Below, one piece after another: positions 1 through 10,649 of a stretch of DNA of 64,000 nucleotides. Below the pieces are notes generated by a model. That model made no database searches and had not been told where the DNA came from. It was given only the letters and a program-made list of their open reading frames with translations. The stretch lies in NCBI GenBank assembly GCA_949358305.1, contig OX442319.1:11842001-11906000 (forward strand), read 5' to 3'. Source of the stretch: Strigamia acuminata. Taxonomy: Eukaryota > Arthropoda > Chilopoda > Geophilomorpha > Linotaeniidae. A program made the translations under genes and the position numbers. Position 1 is the stretch's first letter. Every line of letters starts with the position of its first letter.

Positions 1-660
1 TATTTGGTTGTACTATATACAGCAGTAGCAAATGGACAAACTTTATGAGTTTGCCGTGCTATTTGGACACTAGCCAACGTATGGACAAAGTTGGATTACA
101 AAACAACACCTCAATGCTCTCTACCACAACTATCCCCAACCAAGGGCACCTTCACCATTAAGCTAAAAGGGCTTTGTCCATGGACTCTAATAAACATACA
201 TTTGGTTTATGTACTGTACATGCTGTACTGAACCGATAACAAAAATTATTAGAAGTTTAGCATCATGTATTTGCTTGGTACGTGTGTTCACAGATTTCTC
301 ATCCAACTCCATAATGGAGTCCCCAAATCATACAGTGATAGGCAATCAAAGTAACAGTGATGTACCTGCATTTAAAAAATTTCACTAAACATGGTTGCAA
401 GCAGTCGTGTAAGTTGTTGTCACATGGATTTCTTTTTGTGTTGATAAAGTGATACTGAAACAAGTAGAAGTATGCTTAAACACATATATTTTGCAAAATG
501 TTATTTCTATTATTTGTACCATCTTCAATCTTTCTATATCTGATCATCTCTCTTTCAGATCAAGGCAGATGAATCTAAATTTGACTTGATCTGACCTGTC
601 AGCAACCTCAATGTAATTGCTCATTGAATACTTCAGTCGTGTCTATGAAACTTCTGTGAC
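1..660. other. No gene seen
   Basis: AT-rich sequence with no open frame, splice-bounded exon or clear repeat that I can support on either strand. Confidence 0.6.
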
Positions 661-778
661 TTATTGTTAGGTTTGGTGGTCTTAAGCCAATGGAGAGCTC
701 AATACCACAACAGCCAACAGGAGGAGTGCCATACGTGCATTAAAGCAGGCTTTTTATTAGTGAACATACGAGGTCACT

Positions 779-1335
779 TCATTTCGTCGCCATTCATTTC
801 GTCGCCATATCATTTCGTCGCCATATCATTTCGTCGCCATATAATTTCGTCGCCATATAATTTCGTCGCCATGTCATTGTTGTGGCATTTTGCCAACTTG
901 TAGTCAAATTCTGGCAAACTTGTGGAAACATTAAGGCCAGATTGTGGCAACATTGAGGCCAAATTGTGGCAACATTGAGGCCAAATTGTGGCAACATTGA
1001 GGCCAAATTGTGGCAACATTGAGGCCAAATTGTGGCAAAATTCTGGCCAATTTGTGGCAAAATTCTGGCAAAAATGTGGCAAAATTCTGGCAAAAATGTG
1101 GCAAAATTCTGGCTAAATTGTGACCAAATCCTGGTCAAATTGTGGCAAATGTTTCGGTTACTTAGCAGTATCATTTCGTCGCCCTTCATTTCGTTGCCTT
1201 GTCATTTCGTCGCCCTTCTGTTCGGTTTGGGTTGTTTTGGTTGTTCAGCCGTATCATTTCGTCGCCCATTTTCCGTTTTGGGTGTCATTTCGTCGCCAAA
1301 AACGGCGACGAAATGAAGGGCGATAAAATGAAGAA
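779..1335. repeat. Two interleaved short tandem repeats and a small palindrome
   Basis: A 16-bp unit containing ATTTCGTCGCC runs five times at about 779-877 and returns in scattered form at 1168-1300. Between them a roughly 22-bp unit (GGCCAAATTGTGGCAACATT and variants) runs at about 905-1140. At 1285-1316 the ATTTCGTCGCC motif faces its reverse complement across a short loop, giving a hairpin. The long open frames on both strands here are products of the repeat and are not genes. Confidence 0.75.
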
Positions 1336-2802
1336 ACCCCCTTGTAAGGGGTTAACGGATTGGCTCCCGCTAATCCCCACTGTACGCCATTTTGTATTTT
1401 GTTAAATAAACCAGTCTTTCGCAACTTTAACCCTTGCATGTATCGATTTAGACTCACAATACTGTCACCATGTAAAAACACTTGATCATAACAGATTGGT
1501 GTCAAAGTTATAACTGACTTAATTTTGTTATTTGAACTGTAATAATGTCAATTTTTTAAGTTATTAACAAATGCCCGAGCAGGAATATCTTTTGCTGCTG
1601 AGTAAGCACAAAACAGGTTGTCAACACGTGAAGTAATAAACGGATACGACATTAAAATATACTTAAAATGCACATTACATTTGAAAGACTTCCCTAGATG
1701 GTCTTTAAATATTTTTAGACTAAACTGGTGTAGCAATAACTTTTATTTGAGTTTTAATTCTTACTTTCTGTATGCCAGCTGTCACTTGGTTCATAGTACC
1801 ATCTATAAACATATCTTCGATTAATGCGCGAGGTATGTAATACACAATTGGTGAGGGATCTACTAATACCTATGAATGTAAATAACAAATTACAATGGTT
1901 TCAACAAGTGCACTGGGATGGATTAGGTTCATTCAATCCTGGCTGATTTGTGAGGACAAGTTGTGTAAAAGAAAGACAGAACTGATTTTTATTGAAAGAA
2001 AAATTGAGGTCTTTGTTGCTGCGTTTGCTTTCCCACGCAAACTGGAAAAAATCTTTCCACACACTTTGAGAAAAGCATCGAGAAAGTTTTTCAGGGCACC
2101 CCATGAGAAAAAGTCATATAAAAAGTCATATATCTTACGGTATCCATATTGCAAATATATTCAACTTATAGTCCACATAAATGGCAGTACATTTACAATG
2201 TATAACCAATATATTTGAAATATATTACAAGTATAAGCTGGATATACTTTACATCACATATATGTCCATTACATATCAAATGTATAAATACATTTTATAT
2301 GTGATTCCAATACATTTAAGATATATTCCACTTCGTTGGAGAATATATTCTTGATGTATTCTGTATATATTGTGCGTGTATGTATTCAATGTATAATGGA
2401 TATATCTGAAATATACTAAAAAAGAGGCCACTTTTAGTATATTCCACATATATGCAACTTGTTTTATAAATACATTTTAAACACATGTAGGGTCAGTTAG
2501 GTTTAGGTAAGGTATGCGTCTTTAAACAATACCGTGCTCAGTTTGACCTTAGCACCATTGGTCAGTCTGGACAAGCCAGTACGATTACATGTTAATAAAT
2601 GTAAATGGTATTGTGCCACTAGAAATTATTTATGCAAGCAATGTTTTAACTAACGAAACACTTACTTTCATAAAGTTACATGCTTTTGGGAATTTCAGTT
2701 TTACTATCATCTTGTAATTATTATTTCCAAATGGAAAAGACAATGCTAAAGAAAAATAACTTTCAAAACAGAAATACTAAATGAGGAATGACAGTAACTT
2801 AC
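1336..2802. other. Mostly non-coding; one possible exon
   Basis: There is no clear gene. At about 2220-2460 the sequence is rich in TATAT-type motifs and partly self-complementary around 2335, possibly a decayed MITE. A splice-bounded open segment at 1765-1869 (minus) is listed separately. The rest shows nothing I can name. Confidence 0.45.
1765..1869 (-). CDS. Candidate internal exon, unknown protein
   Basis: On the minus strand a good acceptor (TTCATAG) and a good donor (GTAAGA) bound 105 bases. One frame reads a protein-like stretch containing DPSPIVYYIPRALIEDMF. It may be a downstream exon of the membrane-protein gene at 2803-3407: same strand, right order, and a segment of this kind would suit a channel ectodomain. 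The phase does not match the last assigned exon of that gene, so at least one exon would have to lie between them. I do not recognise the sequence itself. Confidence 0.3.
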
Positions 2803-3407
2803 GGCTAGAAACTTGTGTTGCTGGATAAAAGGCGTCATACGGTTGAACTGTTAGGTTAACTCGTGATTTACCCTGAAAGATTTTCATGTTTATTTTTAAA
2901 TTTAAGATTTTATTTGCAGATAAGAGTAAGAAGTTAAAAGTTAAAATAGCTTACTATCGCAAAGTAGGCATCGGTTACATAACTGTTTGTACTCAAATGT
3001 TTAATTACGTGGTGGAAGTCATATCCATATGCATCAATTCCATTAAAAGAACATTGCTCTTTATTAATGTGATTATTCAATTCTTGGGTAGTATATGGAT
3101 AAAAATAAACGAATGGAAAATAACCATACGATGTTTCAATCAAGCTTGCATCCACAGAAGTTGGCTCGTCCAAGTAATGCAATATCCGATCTGCAGTTTG
3201 GTACGCACAAGCTGCCATATTCATTGCGAGTAGCGTGAAAAGTAAAATGCACAAAATCTTTTTCTTATCTGAAATGTTTTTCATTGATTTGATGATTGCT
3301 GGCATCTCTGTTTGCTCTGCCAAAACAGTGCCAACAAGCTGACGAATTTTTCCTTTTCTAAGCTGTTGAATCTGGCCGGTTGGCTGGTTTAATATTTTTG
3401 GTTCCAT
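2803..3407 (-). CDS. Small membrane protein, partial; possibly DEG/ENaC-like
   Basis: Two coding exons on the minus strand: 3407-2955 (ATG at 3407, donor GTAAGC) and 2872-2803 (acceptor TTTCAG, donor GTAAGT), joined in phase to give 174 residues plus one base. An upstream exon at about 3880-3795 with a GTAGGT donor is probably 5' UTR, since joining it in frame meets a stop. The protein has a basic N-terminus, one hydrophobic helix (about residues 50-70, KKKILCILLFTLLAMNMAA), then YLDEPTSV and FPFVYFYPY. A helix followed by a PT-V and FP-V-type stretch resembles the start of DEG/ENaC sodium channels, but the usual FPAVTIC motif is absent. The family is inference; an unrelated type II membrane protein is equally possible. 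The 3' end is not resolved. Confidence 0.4.
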
Positions 3408-3899
3408 TGCTAATATTTCTCAATGATGTCTGTAAAAATTAGAAATTAGAAAAATCTGGAAAATCTTCCGTTACTGAGGGATCAATCACTACGTTTACGT
3501 GGTAACAGTTTCCCAAATAAGTGAAAATTCGGATTTCATAAACTGGAAAAAAAAAAGATTTACTCACTTGCAAAGTATTGTAAATATATAGGCAGGTGGA
3601 TTTTACGACTTTGGAAATTAGATTTACAAACAATTGAAAATTTGTTTTCTCTCAACACATTTATAACCTAGGAAAAAGACCGTTTCCATGACTTTTTTTA
3701 CATTAATTTAAAAAGCGCATCTTACGGCTTCCAAAATATTGTAATAAGGTTTCCAGTTGAATTAAGATAAAATTGCTCATGTTTTTTACCTACCTGCTTA
3801 CTGCTGTTAGGAGCACACTGTTTATACGTGCTGCAATCTTTGGACCCGGACTAAGCAACTGCTTCATTGATTTCATTTTCTTGAATGTCGGCTGATTAT

Positions 3900-4605
3900 T
3901 TGTCGCTGCAGTGGATAAATAATTAATACGGCTGTCAGGATGTTGCTCCTGTATCAATACGTTAAGTTACTTTGTAAACAACCGTGCGGCGATCCGGGTT
4001 TAATTTAATTTAATACGACAAAAATAGTAAATCAATACGGTGAAAATAGCGACTGAATAATGATTCAGGCAAATAAAACAGATTATAATTTACATATTCA
4101 CAACTGTAAACATTCCGGCCAAAATATTGTGTTTGCATTTTGAAATTAATATTTACTGATATTTTGTGTAGATTTTGCAGTTAATATGTTTACATTTTGA
4201 AATCCATACAGTGCGTACACATCAAAATCATGTTTGCATTTTGAAAGTTCTATTTTATGGAGTTGGGTCTCTGATTTATTATAAAAACTGAGATTTAAGT
4301 TATAAAAAAAGTGTATAAACCTAATGACCGAATATGTGAATAAATTAATTTTATAAACACCCATGAGCAGTCATGCATGATTGGAGGAATTTATCAATCA
4401 GCCACTTATTGATATGTCATGATGGAGTGACTTATCAATAAGCCACTTATTGAAACAAAATTATCATTTCAGTGATGTAAATTACATCATTTCCTGTGGC
4501 TAGTAAGACATTTCAGCCACATCAGCCCAATAATTATTCACTTTATATGCAGTTTAGCCAAATGACTTACAGGAATTATTGATAATTTAAATGAATAAAA
4601 CTACA
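3900..4605. other. Intergenic or intronic, no gene
   Basis: AT-rich. It holds partly repeated pieces around 4380-4460 (TTATCAATAAGCCACTTATTG and near copies) that look like a small decayed element. No coding exon was seen. If the acetyl-CoA synthetase gene continues to the left, this is part of one of its introns. Confidence 0.4.
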
Positions 4606-4609
4606 AATT

Positions 4610-4715
4610 TGACTCAATTTTTCGCGAAAAACGACAAATTTAACCAAATTTTGCGCCTAAATCGACAAATTTGACCAAATTATGCGCTAAATCGATAAAT
4701 TTGACATTTTTGTAT
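4610..4715. repeat. Short 31-bp tandem repeat
   Basis: About three imperfect copies of a 30-31-bp unit containing CGACAAATTTGACCAAATT. It lies just downstream of the second acetyl-CoA synthetase exon. Confidence 0.65.
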
Positions 4716-4798
4716 GAGTTTTATACATTTCACAATGCCTAAGTCGCCAAATTCGACCAAAATCCACCGATCCAAACAATTTTTTCCAATTTTTATAC

Positions 4799-5314
4799 CT
4801 TTATTCTTGAGAACATTTGCGAATTTACACACTAGCATTAACAACTCTGCGTAGGTTATCTGGGCGCATTCCTTCGGATCATTCCCAACCCTAAATCAAC
4901 GAAAGAGGAAAAAAACACATTAACCATCAATTCCCTCACTTTAACCACTCTTTTTACCAGTAATAAGCCACATTCTTGGCGTACTTCTTCTCTTTGATGT
5001 TCCTATCGAGTGCTTTGTAGCAAATATTGAGTTTGGCGCCCGACATGAATTTAATTTCCACGGGCCCTTCATTCACATTCAGGTTGTATTGCAAGCGTTT
5101 TCCGATCCCGCGCGGATACTCGTTAAAATAGAATTCCTTCGCTATTTCGCCCCAAAACTGGTCCGGATTGTCGATCGACAGCTTGTACATTTCCTTGTAC
5201 TGATCCATGCTCTTGATATATGCTTCTTTCCGTATTCTTTCATTCGGCTCGTACACCGTTGAGCTGCTGCCATTTTCGGAGGACGCCATCTTTGCAGGTA
5301 GACATAGGCGGAAA
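4799..5314 (-). CDS. AcCoAS: Acetyl-CoA synthetase, N-terminal part only
   Basis: Acetyl-CoA synthetase joins acetate to CoA with ATP, through an acetyl-AMP intermediate, in the cytosol or mitochondrion. Two exons are visible: 5314-4958 (acceptor TTTTTAG, ATG at 5289, donor GTAAAA) and 4890-4799 (donor GTATAA), joined in phase. They encode about 141 residues matching the ACAS_N region: YKLSIDNPDQFWGEIAKEFY, then LNICYKALDRNI, then WVGNDPKECAQITYAELL. Nothing of the AMP-binding core, such as the TSGSTG-type P-loop, can be found in the remaining 4.8 kb to the left. The gene therefore either continues beyond the window across a long intron that contains the 2803-3407 gene, or is truncated. The family call is firm; whether the gene is functional is open. 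Confidence 0.8.
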
Positions 5315-5439
5315 CTAAAAAACGTTGATTGATTTGGTTGTTTTGTCAGATCTTTTTGATTTTTGGAATGTTTTTTTTTTTTGGTTTTGTTTGGTCGAAA
5401 TTAATTTGGAAGTGTTTTATTTCTTTTAAAATCTCTTAC

Positions 5440-5837
5440 ATTTCGTTTCGGTGCTTTGTATATCGGGTTTTAGGGAGATCTCGCATAGCTTTCTGGGATT
5501 TGTGAGTTAGGAGTAAGACGTCATAACCGGTTTTGGAAAAGGCGGACGTAGAAACGCGAGTGAGTCTCATTTTGCCATCCGCTTTGAATCTGTTCGGATC
5601 TTTCAAATTGTTTGCCATCGGTGGTTTTATCGTGTGGAATCGTGTTGCCAAGTATATTAGCAAAGCTTTTATGTTCAAAGTTGTTTGGTAGATGAATGTT
5701 TTCTTTATATTTTTCATTTTTAAACTTCGGTATGTTTGTATTTCAATGGCGCTGGTGTTTGAGGTTTCTTTTGTTTCCATATTTTTGCAGGAAAAATGCC
5801 TTTGACATGAATCAAATTTTGTATTGTAAGACTGCAT
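5440..5837 (-). CDS. Candidate alternative 5' exon of acetyl-CoA synthetase
   Basis: This open segment ends at a good donor (GTAAGA after position 5440). Spliced to the acceptor at 5315 it stays in frame with the ATG at 5289, through a joint reading IFRLCLPAK. From the ATG at 5717 it begins MKNIKKTFIYQTTLNIKALL, basic and without acidic residues, as a mitochondrial targeting sequence would be. A long mitochondrial and a short cytosolic form could thus come from one locus. This rests only on splice signals and frame, and frame agreement has a one-in-three chance of being accidental. Confidence 0.3.
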
Positions 5838-5889
5838 CAATTGAATGATGTGGCATTTACAAAATTTTCATGTAAAAAGAAATTGTTTC

Positions 5890-7600
5890 ATTGGTTTTCG
5901 ACTTCTATCAGTAGTTTATTATTCCCACCAATGTAGTTGTCTAATTTAGTGTAGATATCTTTATCAGCTCTGCAAGGGATATTGATTGAGAGAAAACTCA
6001 AGTTGTTTTCTAAAGGCCTTTTATGTTTTGCAGCTCTTATCATAACAGGAACGCTGCAGCCATGGCTTAAAAATTTCTTTTTCACTAAAAATTACAATTA
6101 AAATGGCGTGCACATGCCCCTGAATCTGTTGGGGTGCAGGTTCCCCGAAATCGCTAACAATTGTTCCACTAGTTAAGTTATTTCTATTTATGTGTAAAAA
6201 AAAATATGTATAATAAGTATATTAATAGTTTGTGAGTTTGTGTTAATTTACTACTGCCATAAATAACTTAAAATTAACTGTATATCTGAAAGTCTACAGA
6301 AATTACAAAAATCAACTAAAAAATATAAAAATCAATGAAATTACAAAAATCAATGAAATTATAAAAATCACACTGATTGACAATTATAACTGTTCATATC
6401 TTTAAAAAAAAATATTGTATAAATGTCATAGATATAATTATCCAATATCCCACAGATAACAATGGCATCAATTAAAAATGTGGATCTTCTCCAATGGCAG
6501 ATATTGTGGACCTAAAGGCTGAAACGACCTGAATTCAATGAAGGCGACGCCAAAACCACAAAAGCCATCGAAGCGTGGGAGGATAACGACGATGTGGCAA
6601 AATCCGACATCAAACCGACATCACTTTGATGATCAAGCAATCGGAGGTTCAATTGGTAAAGGATGTAAAACATCCGCCAGTTAGTGGGCAAAACTCCACG
6701 AAATCTACCAGTCGACAAGAACTGCCACGCTGCTAAAACAAATGATTTTACACGAAATATCCGAAGGTGAAAGCATAAAAGACCACAAAAGGATTCTGTG
6801 ACGCCACTGGCAAATTGAATGTAATGGGCATAACATTCATCCTACTGTCACAATGATATTGTTGCTGTATAGATTTCTTTCAGATTTTCCGATGCCCGAT
6901 TCTTTGAGCAACGATGCATAGGAGTGTTTTTCTGTGTGCGGAAATTGTTTGGTACACATAAACAAAAAATATAAACAAAAAGGTAGCATCAAAAACACTT
7001 GATAATTTACAGAAATTACAAAAAACAACTGAAAGGTATAAAAATCAGTAAAATACAACAAAAACCACTTAAATCAACAATAAAATGATCAAAAAAAATC
7101 AACAAAGAAATCACATCTGGTCAAATTACTGCAATGTCATCTGTTGGAAATAGTGGGACACTAAACAATCAAAGAAAGTTTAACAAGTGGTTTACTCATC
7201 AAGTAAACAGTTTAAATAGTTATGAAAGGATTAAGCACTGATCACTGATTGGATCTTATTTGTACGTACGTGATCTTGCAAGACCCTCCCTTCGATGTGC
7301 CGTAACATCTGTGGCGGTCAATTGAAAATCTCCATTTTGACCTCCAATGTCAAAATTCTACATTTCTGATTTCTGTTTACTTCAAAGTATTCGATATCCC
7401 TCGTCGGTGACTATTGGGTGGCCAATTTACTGTCAGTAATGACTATGCTGTTCTATAAGCTTAATAGTGTTGTACACCTATGGCCAAAAAAATCTTCACA
7501 TGCTCTCATTAAGAAAACATAATCGACGCAAGAAGAAGATTAATTGGTCCATTTGGCCAAACTTATGCCATCACAACGGTGAACGGTCGAGCCAACACTC
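5890..7600. other. Transposon-rich spacer
   Basis: Apart from the gag remnant at 6480-6900 no gene is supported. An open stretch at 5888-6085 (minus) with an acceptor-like start may be another element fragment. The rest is AT-rich and featureless. Confidence 0.4.
6480..6900 (+). pseudogene. Decayed Ty1/Copia-type gag fragment
   Basis: Plus-strand translation in shifting frames gives pieces typical of the Copia gag (UBN2) domain: an acidic EAWEDNDDVAKSDIK segment, SASLWAKLHEIYQSTRTATL, then HEISEGESIKDH, and FCDATGKLNVMGI in another frame. At least two frameshifts and several stops break it. No reverse transcriptase, integrase or LTR was seen nearby. It is an old fragment and cannot encode a working gag protein. 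Confidence 0.6.
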
Positions 7601-7958
7601 ACGAGGGGAACACCCGTATAAGATACTCACAGATTGTTGTAATAATAAACGTGGAGAATTGTTGTATCATGCTGAATGCAACCCTAAAATAATTTCATTC
7701 CATAAACAGCCAACAATGCACTATTTTGTCTGTGTATTCATCCAAACTGAGCAATCAGGCCTAGTGTATGAATACTGTAAACAACAGTTGCTAGGTAAAA
7801 TATAGTTCCAAGATCCAGGTTGAATTTTCTCATTTGAGATTTAATGATGTCATTTCCCCTTTTGAGATTCAATGATTGCATGACATTAGAACTTTGTTCA
7901 CCAACATGAAGACAAAAATAGTTTGTAGTGGTGGTGCAGTGGTTAAGGCAATGGCCTA

Positions 7959-8631
7959 CCGTCTTCCCCCGAACATAACGTCATGACGTTGTGTTCGAAT
8001 ACAACGACACCTGACGTTTTATTCGAACACTACGTCATGACGTTATATTCGTACTTTTTCATGCAACTTTTGAAAAATCAGAAAAATCAGAAATTGAGCA
8101 TGTAAATTGGACAATTCGTGCCAAATTTGTTTTACAATACGTGTCAAATTCGTGTACAATTTGTTTTACAATTTGTGTCCAATTCGTTTTACAATTCGTG
8201 TCCAATTCGTGTATAATTCGCAGGGCCGTGCCGACCTATGAGGCGAAGAGGCGGCCGCCAGGTGGCCATGCCTTGGTAAATTTACATACCACGGCATGGC
8301 CACCTGGCGGCCGCCTCTTCGCCTCATAGGTCGACACGGCCCTGATAATTTGTGTTTAATTCGTATACAATTCGTGTCCAATTCTTGTCAAAATTCGTGT
8401 CGAATTCGTTTTTTCGGCATTGCGCCCGTTAAAAGCGCATCTGCAATGCTTCCCGGCATCGCACCCGTCAATGCACTCGAATATAACGTCATGACGTTGT
8501 ATTCGAATACAACGTCATGACGTTATATTGGAAGTGACGTTATATTCGAGAAATCGCTAAAACTTTCGAAAACAGCGATTTTCGAAAAAACTTGAATATA
8601 ACGTCATGACGTTATGTTCGGGGGAAGACGG
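7959..8631. mobile_element. TA-flanked MITE inserted in the left arm
   Basis: This 673-bp element has near-perfect terminal inverted repeats of about 33 bp beginning CCGTCTTCCCCCGAACATAA. It is flanked by TA on both sides (7957-7958 and 8632-8633). The right arm of the surrounding palindrome still shows the empty site, GGCCTAGGAATC, with a single TA. That proves insertion with TA duplication, the habit of Tc1/mariner-type transposases. No transposase is encoded. Inside are several copies of the palindrome ACGTCATGACGT and a GC-rich palindrome at 8221-8344. Confidence 0.9.
8221..8344. repeat. GC-rich palindrome inside the MITE
   Basis: Arms of about 58 bp (CAGGGCCGTG... and ...CACGGCCCTG) pair almost perfectly around a short AT-rich loop near 8276-8288. 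The composition is far more GC-rich than the surrounding element, so it is probably a third, separately acquired element. Open frames on both strands simply mirror each other. Confidence 0.85.
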
Positions 8632-8846
8632 TAGGAATCTTTCCACACAGGTTCAAATCCTGGTGTGTGTGTGAAAATTTTTAATTTTATTTTTTAATTT
8701 TTTTTAGCAGTAATTTTATGTTTGTTTTTAGAAAACTTTAATTAATTAATTTTAATTTTTTAACAAACATAAAATTACAAACATTAAAATTACTGCTAAA
8801 AAAAATTAAAAAATAAAATTAAAAATTTTCACACACACACCAGGAT

Positions 8847-8903
8847 TTGAACCTGTGTGGAAAGATTCCTAGGCCATTGCCTTAACCACTGCACCACCAC
8901 TAC
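8847..8903 (-). mobile_element. tRNA-derived SINE head, intact copy
   Basis: Minus-strand sequence has a tRNA-like A box (TGGTGCAGTGG) and B box (GGTTCAAATCC) at tRNA spacing, most like a serine tRNA. The anticodon stem does not pair and the 3' side does not close an acceptor stem, so this is a polymerase III promoter of a SINE and not a working tRNA gene. The same head lies in the left arm, where the MITE separates its A box (7932-7942) from its B box (8650-8660). Confidence 0.7.
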
Positions 8904-9249
8904 AAACTATTTTTGTCTTCATGTTGGTGAACAAAGTTCTAATGTCATGCAATCATTGAATCTCAAAAGGGGAAATGACATCATTAAATCTCAAATGAGA
9001 AAATTCAACCTGGATCTTGGAACTATATTTTACCTAGCAACTGTTGTTTACAGTATTCATACACTAGGCCTGATTGCTCAGATTGGATGAATACACAGAC
9101 AAAATAGTGCAAACTTTGAGCTCATTGTTTGCATTGTTGGCTGTTTATGGAATGAAATTATTTTAGGGTTGCATTCAGCATGATACAACAATTCTCCACG
9201 TTTATTATTACAACAATCTGTGAGTATCTTATACGGGTGTTCCCCTCGT

Positions 9250-10390
9250 AAGCGTCTATTATAATGATTAGGCTTGTGCAATTATTTTTCTAAGTGAATT
9301 CAAAGGCTTCTAAGCAATATGTGATTAATTGCGATATACAGTTGCGATATTTAAAAAAAAAAGATTGCAGTGCGATAAATTGCAATATCGCAAAGGCCAA
9401 TTTAAGATATGCAGTATAACATAAAAAAGCAAATAAATTTAATGAAAAAAAAATGAGTAATCTGTCACTGAGGAGATTATTGAATATTTGCATTATATTA
9501 ATCTTATTTTTTAATGCAAGACTGTATAAATAATGCAATTGGCAACATCTGGATGCCAAAATACAACGCCAACAAAGCTCCCACCCATGGGGACGCCGAA
9601 TTAAACGGCAAATTTCCAGTAGGTGCATTCAAAAACTCTAAAACGTATGCAAAACTCGTTTCGTGTTTGTACGTGACGTCATTCCCATTGAATAACATTC
9701 CCATGAATCCGTTATTGAAACGTAGCCTTCGTGAAGGCATTTACAGTCCTGAAATTCACAGATGGTCTCATTGTTTGCACTATCAGATTCTTTGCGCAAC
9801 CTGGTGATTTCATTGAACCTGGTGATTTCATTGAAGCTTGCTACTCCCAAGGTTGAAGCATTTTTTTTCAATCCTTGCTTAGATATCATCCAAGTACACA
9901 CAACATTTGTAGAACTTCTGTGGTTTTGAATGATTTATTTGAATGAATTCTTTTTAATTGGTAATATATCATGACAAGCATCATGATGACTGATGAGATC
10001 ACAGCAGCTGAATTTGTAAGACAGCATATGTGCTTGGGATACTATTTATTTCCAGGAGAATTCAATAGTCTATTATATAAACACATATGTTTTGAAATAA
10101 ATTTAGCTCAAGAAACTAATGATTATCCTCAACGTTGATTGGTACAAGGATAATACGTATCAGTAGTTATCTTTATTGACTGTATTGATCAGAAGATACA
10201 TTAAAATAAACAAATTGCTGAGTAGCCTTAACTGACCGCCAGGAGGAGCTATCTCTCACTGTTAGGAAAAAATAGAAAAAACTGTAAACACTTGTTGAAG
10301 AAAAGCAAAAACAAAAATAAGAAAATTCTCGTTAATGGTTTGCTCTGTTCTTGGCTGCGGACATTGATTCTTCTGCCTAAATTGCATGTT
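9250..10390. other. No firmly supported gene
   Basis: One small open frame (9504-9740) is listed separately. A 20-bp direct duplication (CTGGTGATTTCATTGAA) lies near 9801-9835. The remainder is AT-rich and shows nothing else. Confidence 0.4.
9504..9740 (-). CDS. Hypothetical ORF with one membrane helix
   Basis: A 78-residue frame with a true ATG at 9740 ends in a hydrophobic segment (WVGALLALYFGIQMLPIALF) and a basic tail, ISCIKK-like. It could be the last exon of a membrane-protein gene or a piece of a mobile element. An in-frame stop lies just before the ATG and no good acceptor keeps the frame open further upstream. I do not recognise the protein. Confidence 0.2.
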   Translation of the reverse strand: MPSRRLRFNNGFMGMLFNGNDVTYKHETSFAYVLEFLNAPTGNLPFNSASPWVGALLALYFGIQMLPIALFIQSCIKK

Positions 10391-10394
10391 CTAC

Positions 10395-10610
10395 TTGTAG
10401 ACCGCCGTGTGGTGGTTTTGCAGACCACTAAATGCGAAACGGCCTTCCGCCAGGCACGGGATGAACGCCGTGACGGTCAGGGGGCAAAACATTTCGGTCA
10501 GTCATGTCTTCCCCACTCCCGGCTCTCCAAATAGGTATAGATTCTTCCGTTGCGAATCGGGGTCCAGCGGCGCAATGTTGAGATCTTGGCTCTTAAACTG
10601 CTTTCAAAAG
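10395..10610 (-). pseudogene. Broken P-loop NTPase fragment, perhaps viral-type helicase
   Basis: The minus strand reads a Walker A motif, LYLFGEPGVGKT, directly followed by a stop codon. Downstream comes LAEGRFAFSGLQ, then a second stop. A Walker A loop followed by a short RFAF-type stretch is reminiscent of superfamily 3 helicases of small DNA viruses such as parvovirus NS1, so an old endogenous viral copy is one reading; an AAA+ ATPase fragment from a transposon is another. It is interrupted and cannot be active. Confidence 0.3.
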
Positions 10611-10649
10611 GTTTCACCTACAGAAGTTACGCACTTCTTCTAACCGCAG

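Larger units (their letters stand above)
7601..9249. repeat. 1.65-kb inverted repeat (fold-back element)
   Basis: The sequence from 7601 (ACGAGGGGAACACCCGTATA) to about 8733 returns in reverse complement up to 9249 (ending TACGGGTGTTCCCCTCGT). Apart from a 673-bp insertion in the left arm (7959-8631) and a small insertion of about 22 bp in the right arm near 9110-9135, the arms match closely base for base, so the structure is young or kept uniform. Each arm carries a tRNA-derived SINE head. The centre near 8735 is an AT-rich hairpin. It may be a fold-back transposon or a head-to-head pair of SINE-bearing units. Confidence 0.85.

Noticed and set aside
8847-8903. Functional tRNA-Ser gene
   Set aside because: A and B boxes are good but the anticodon stem and acceptor stem do not pair.
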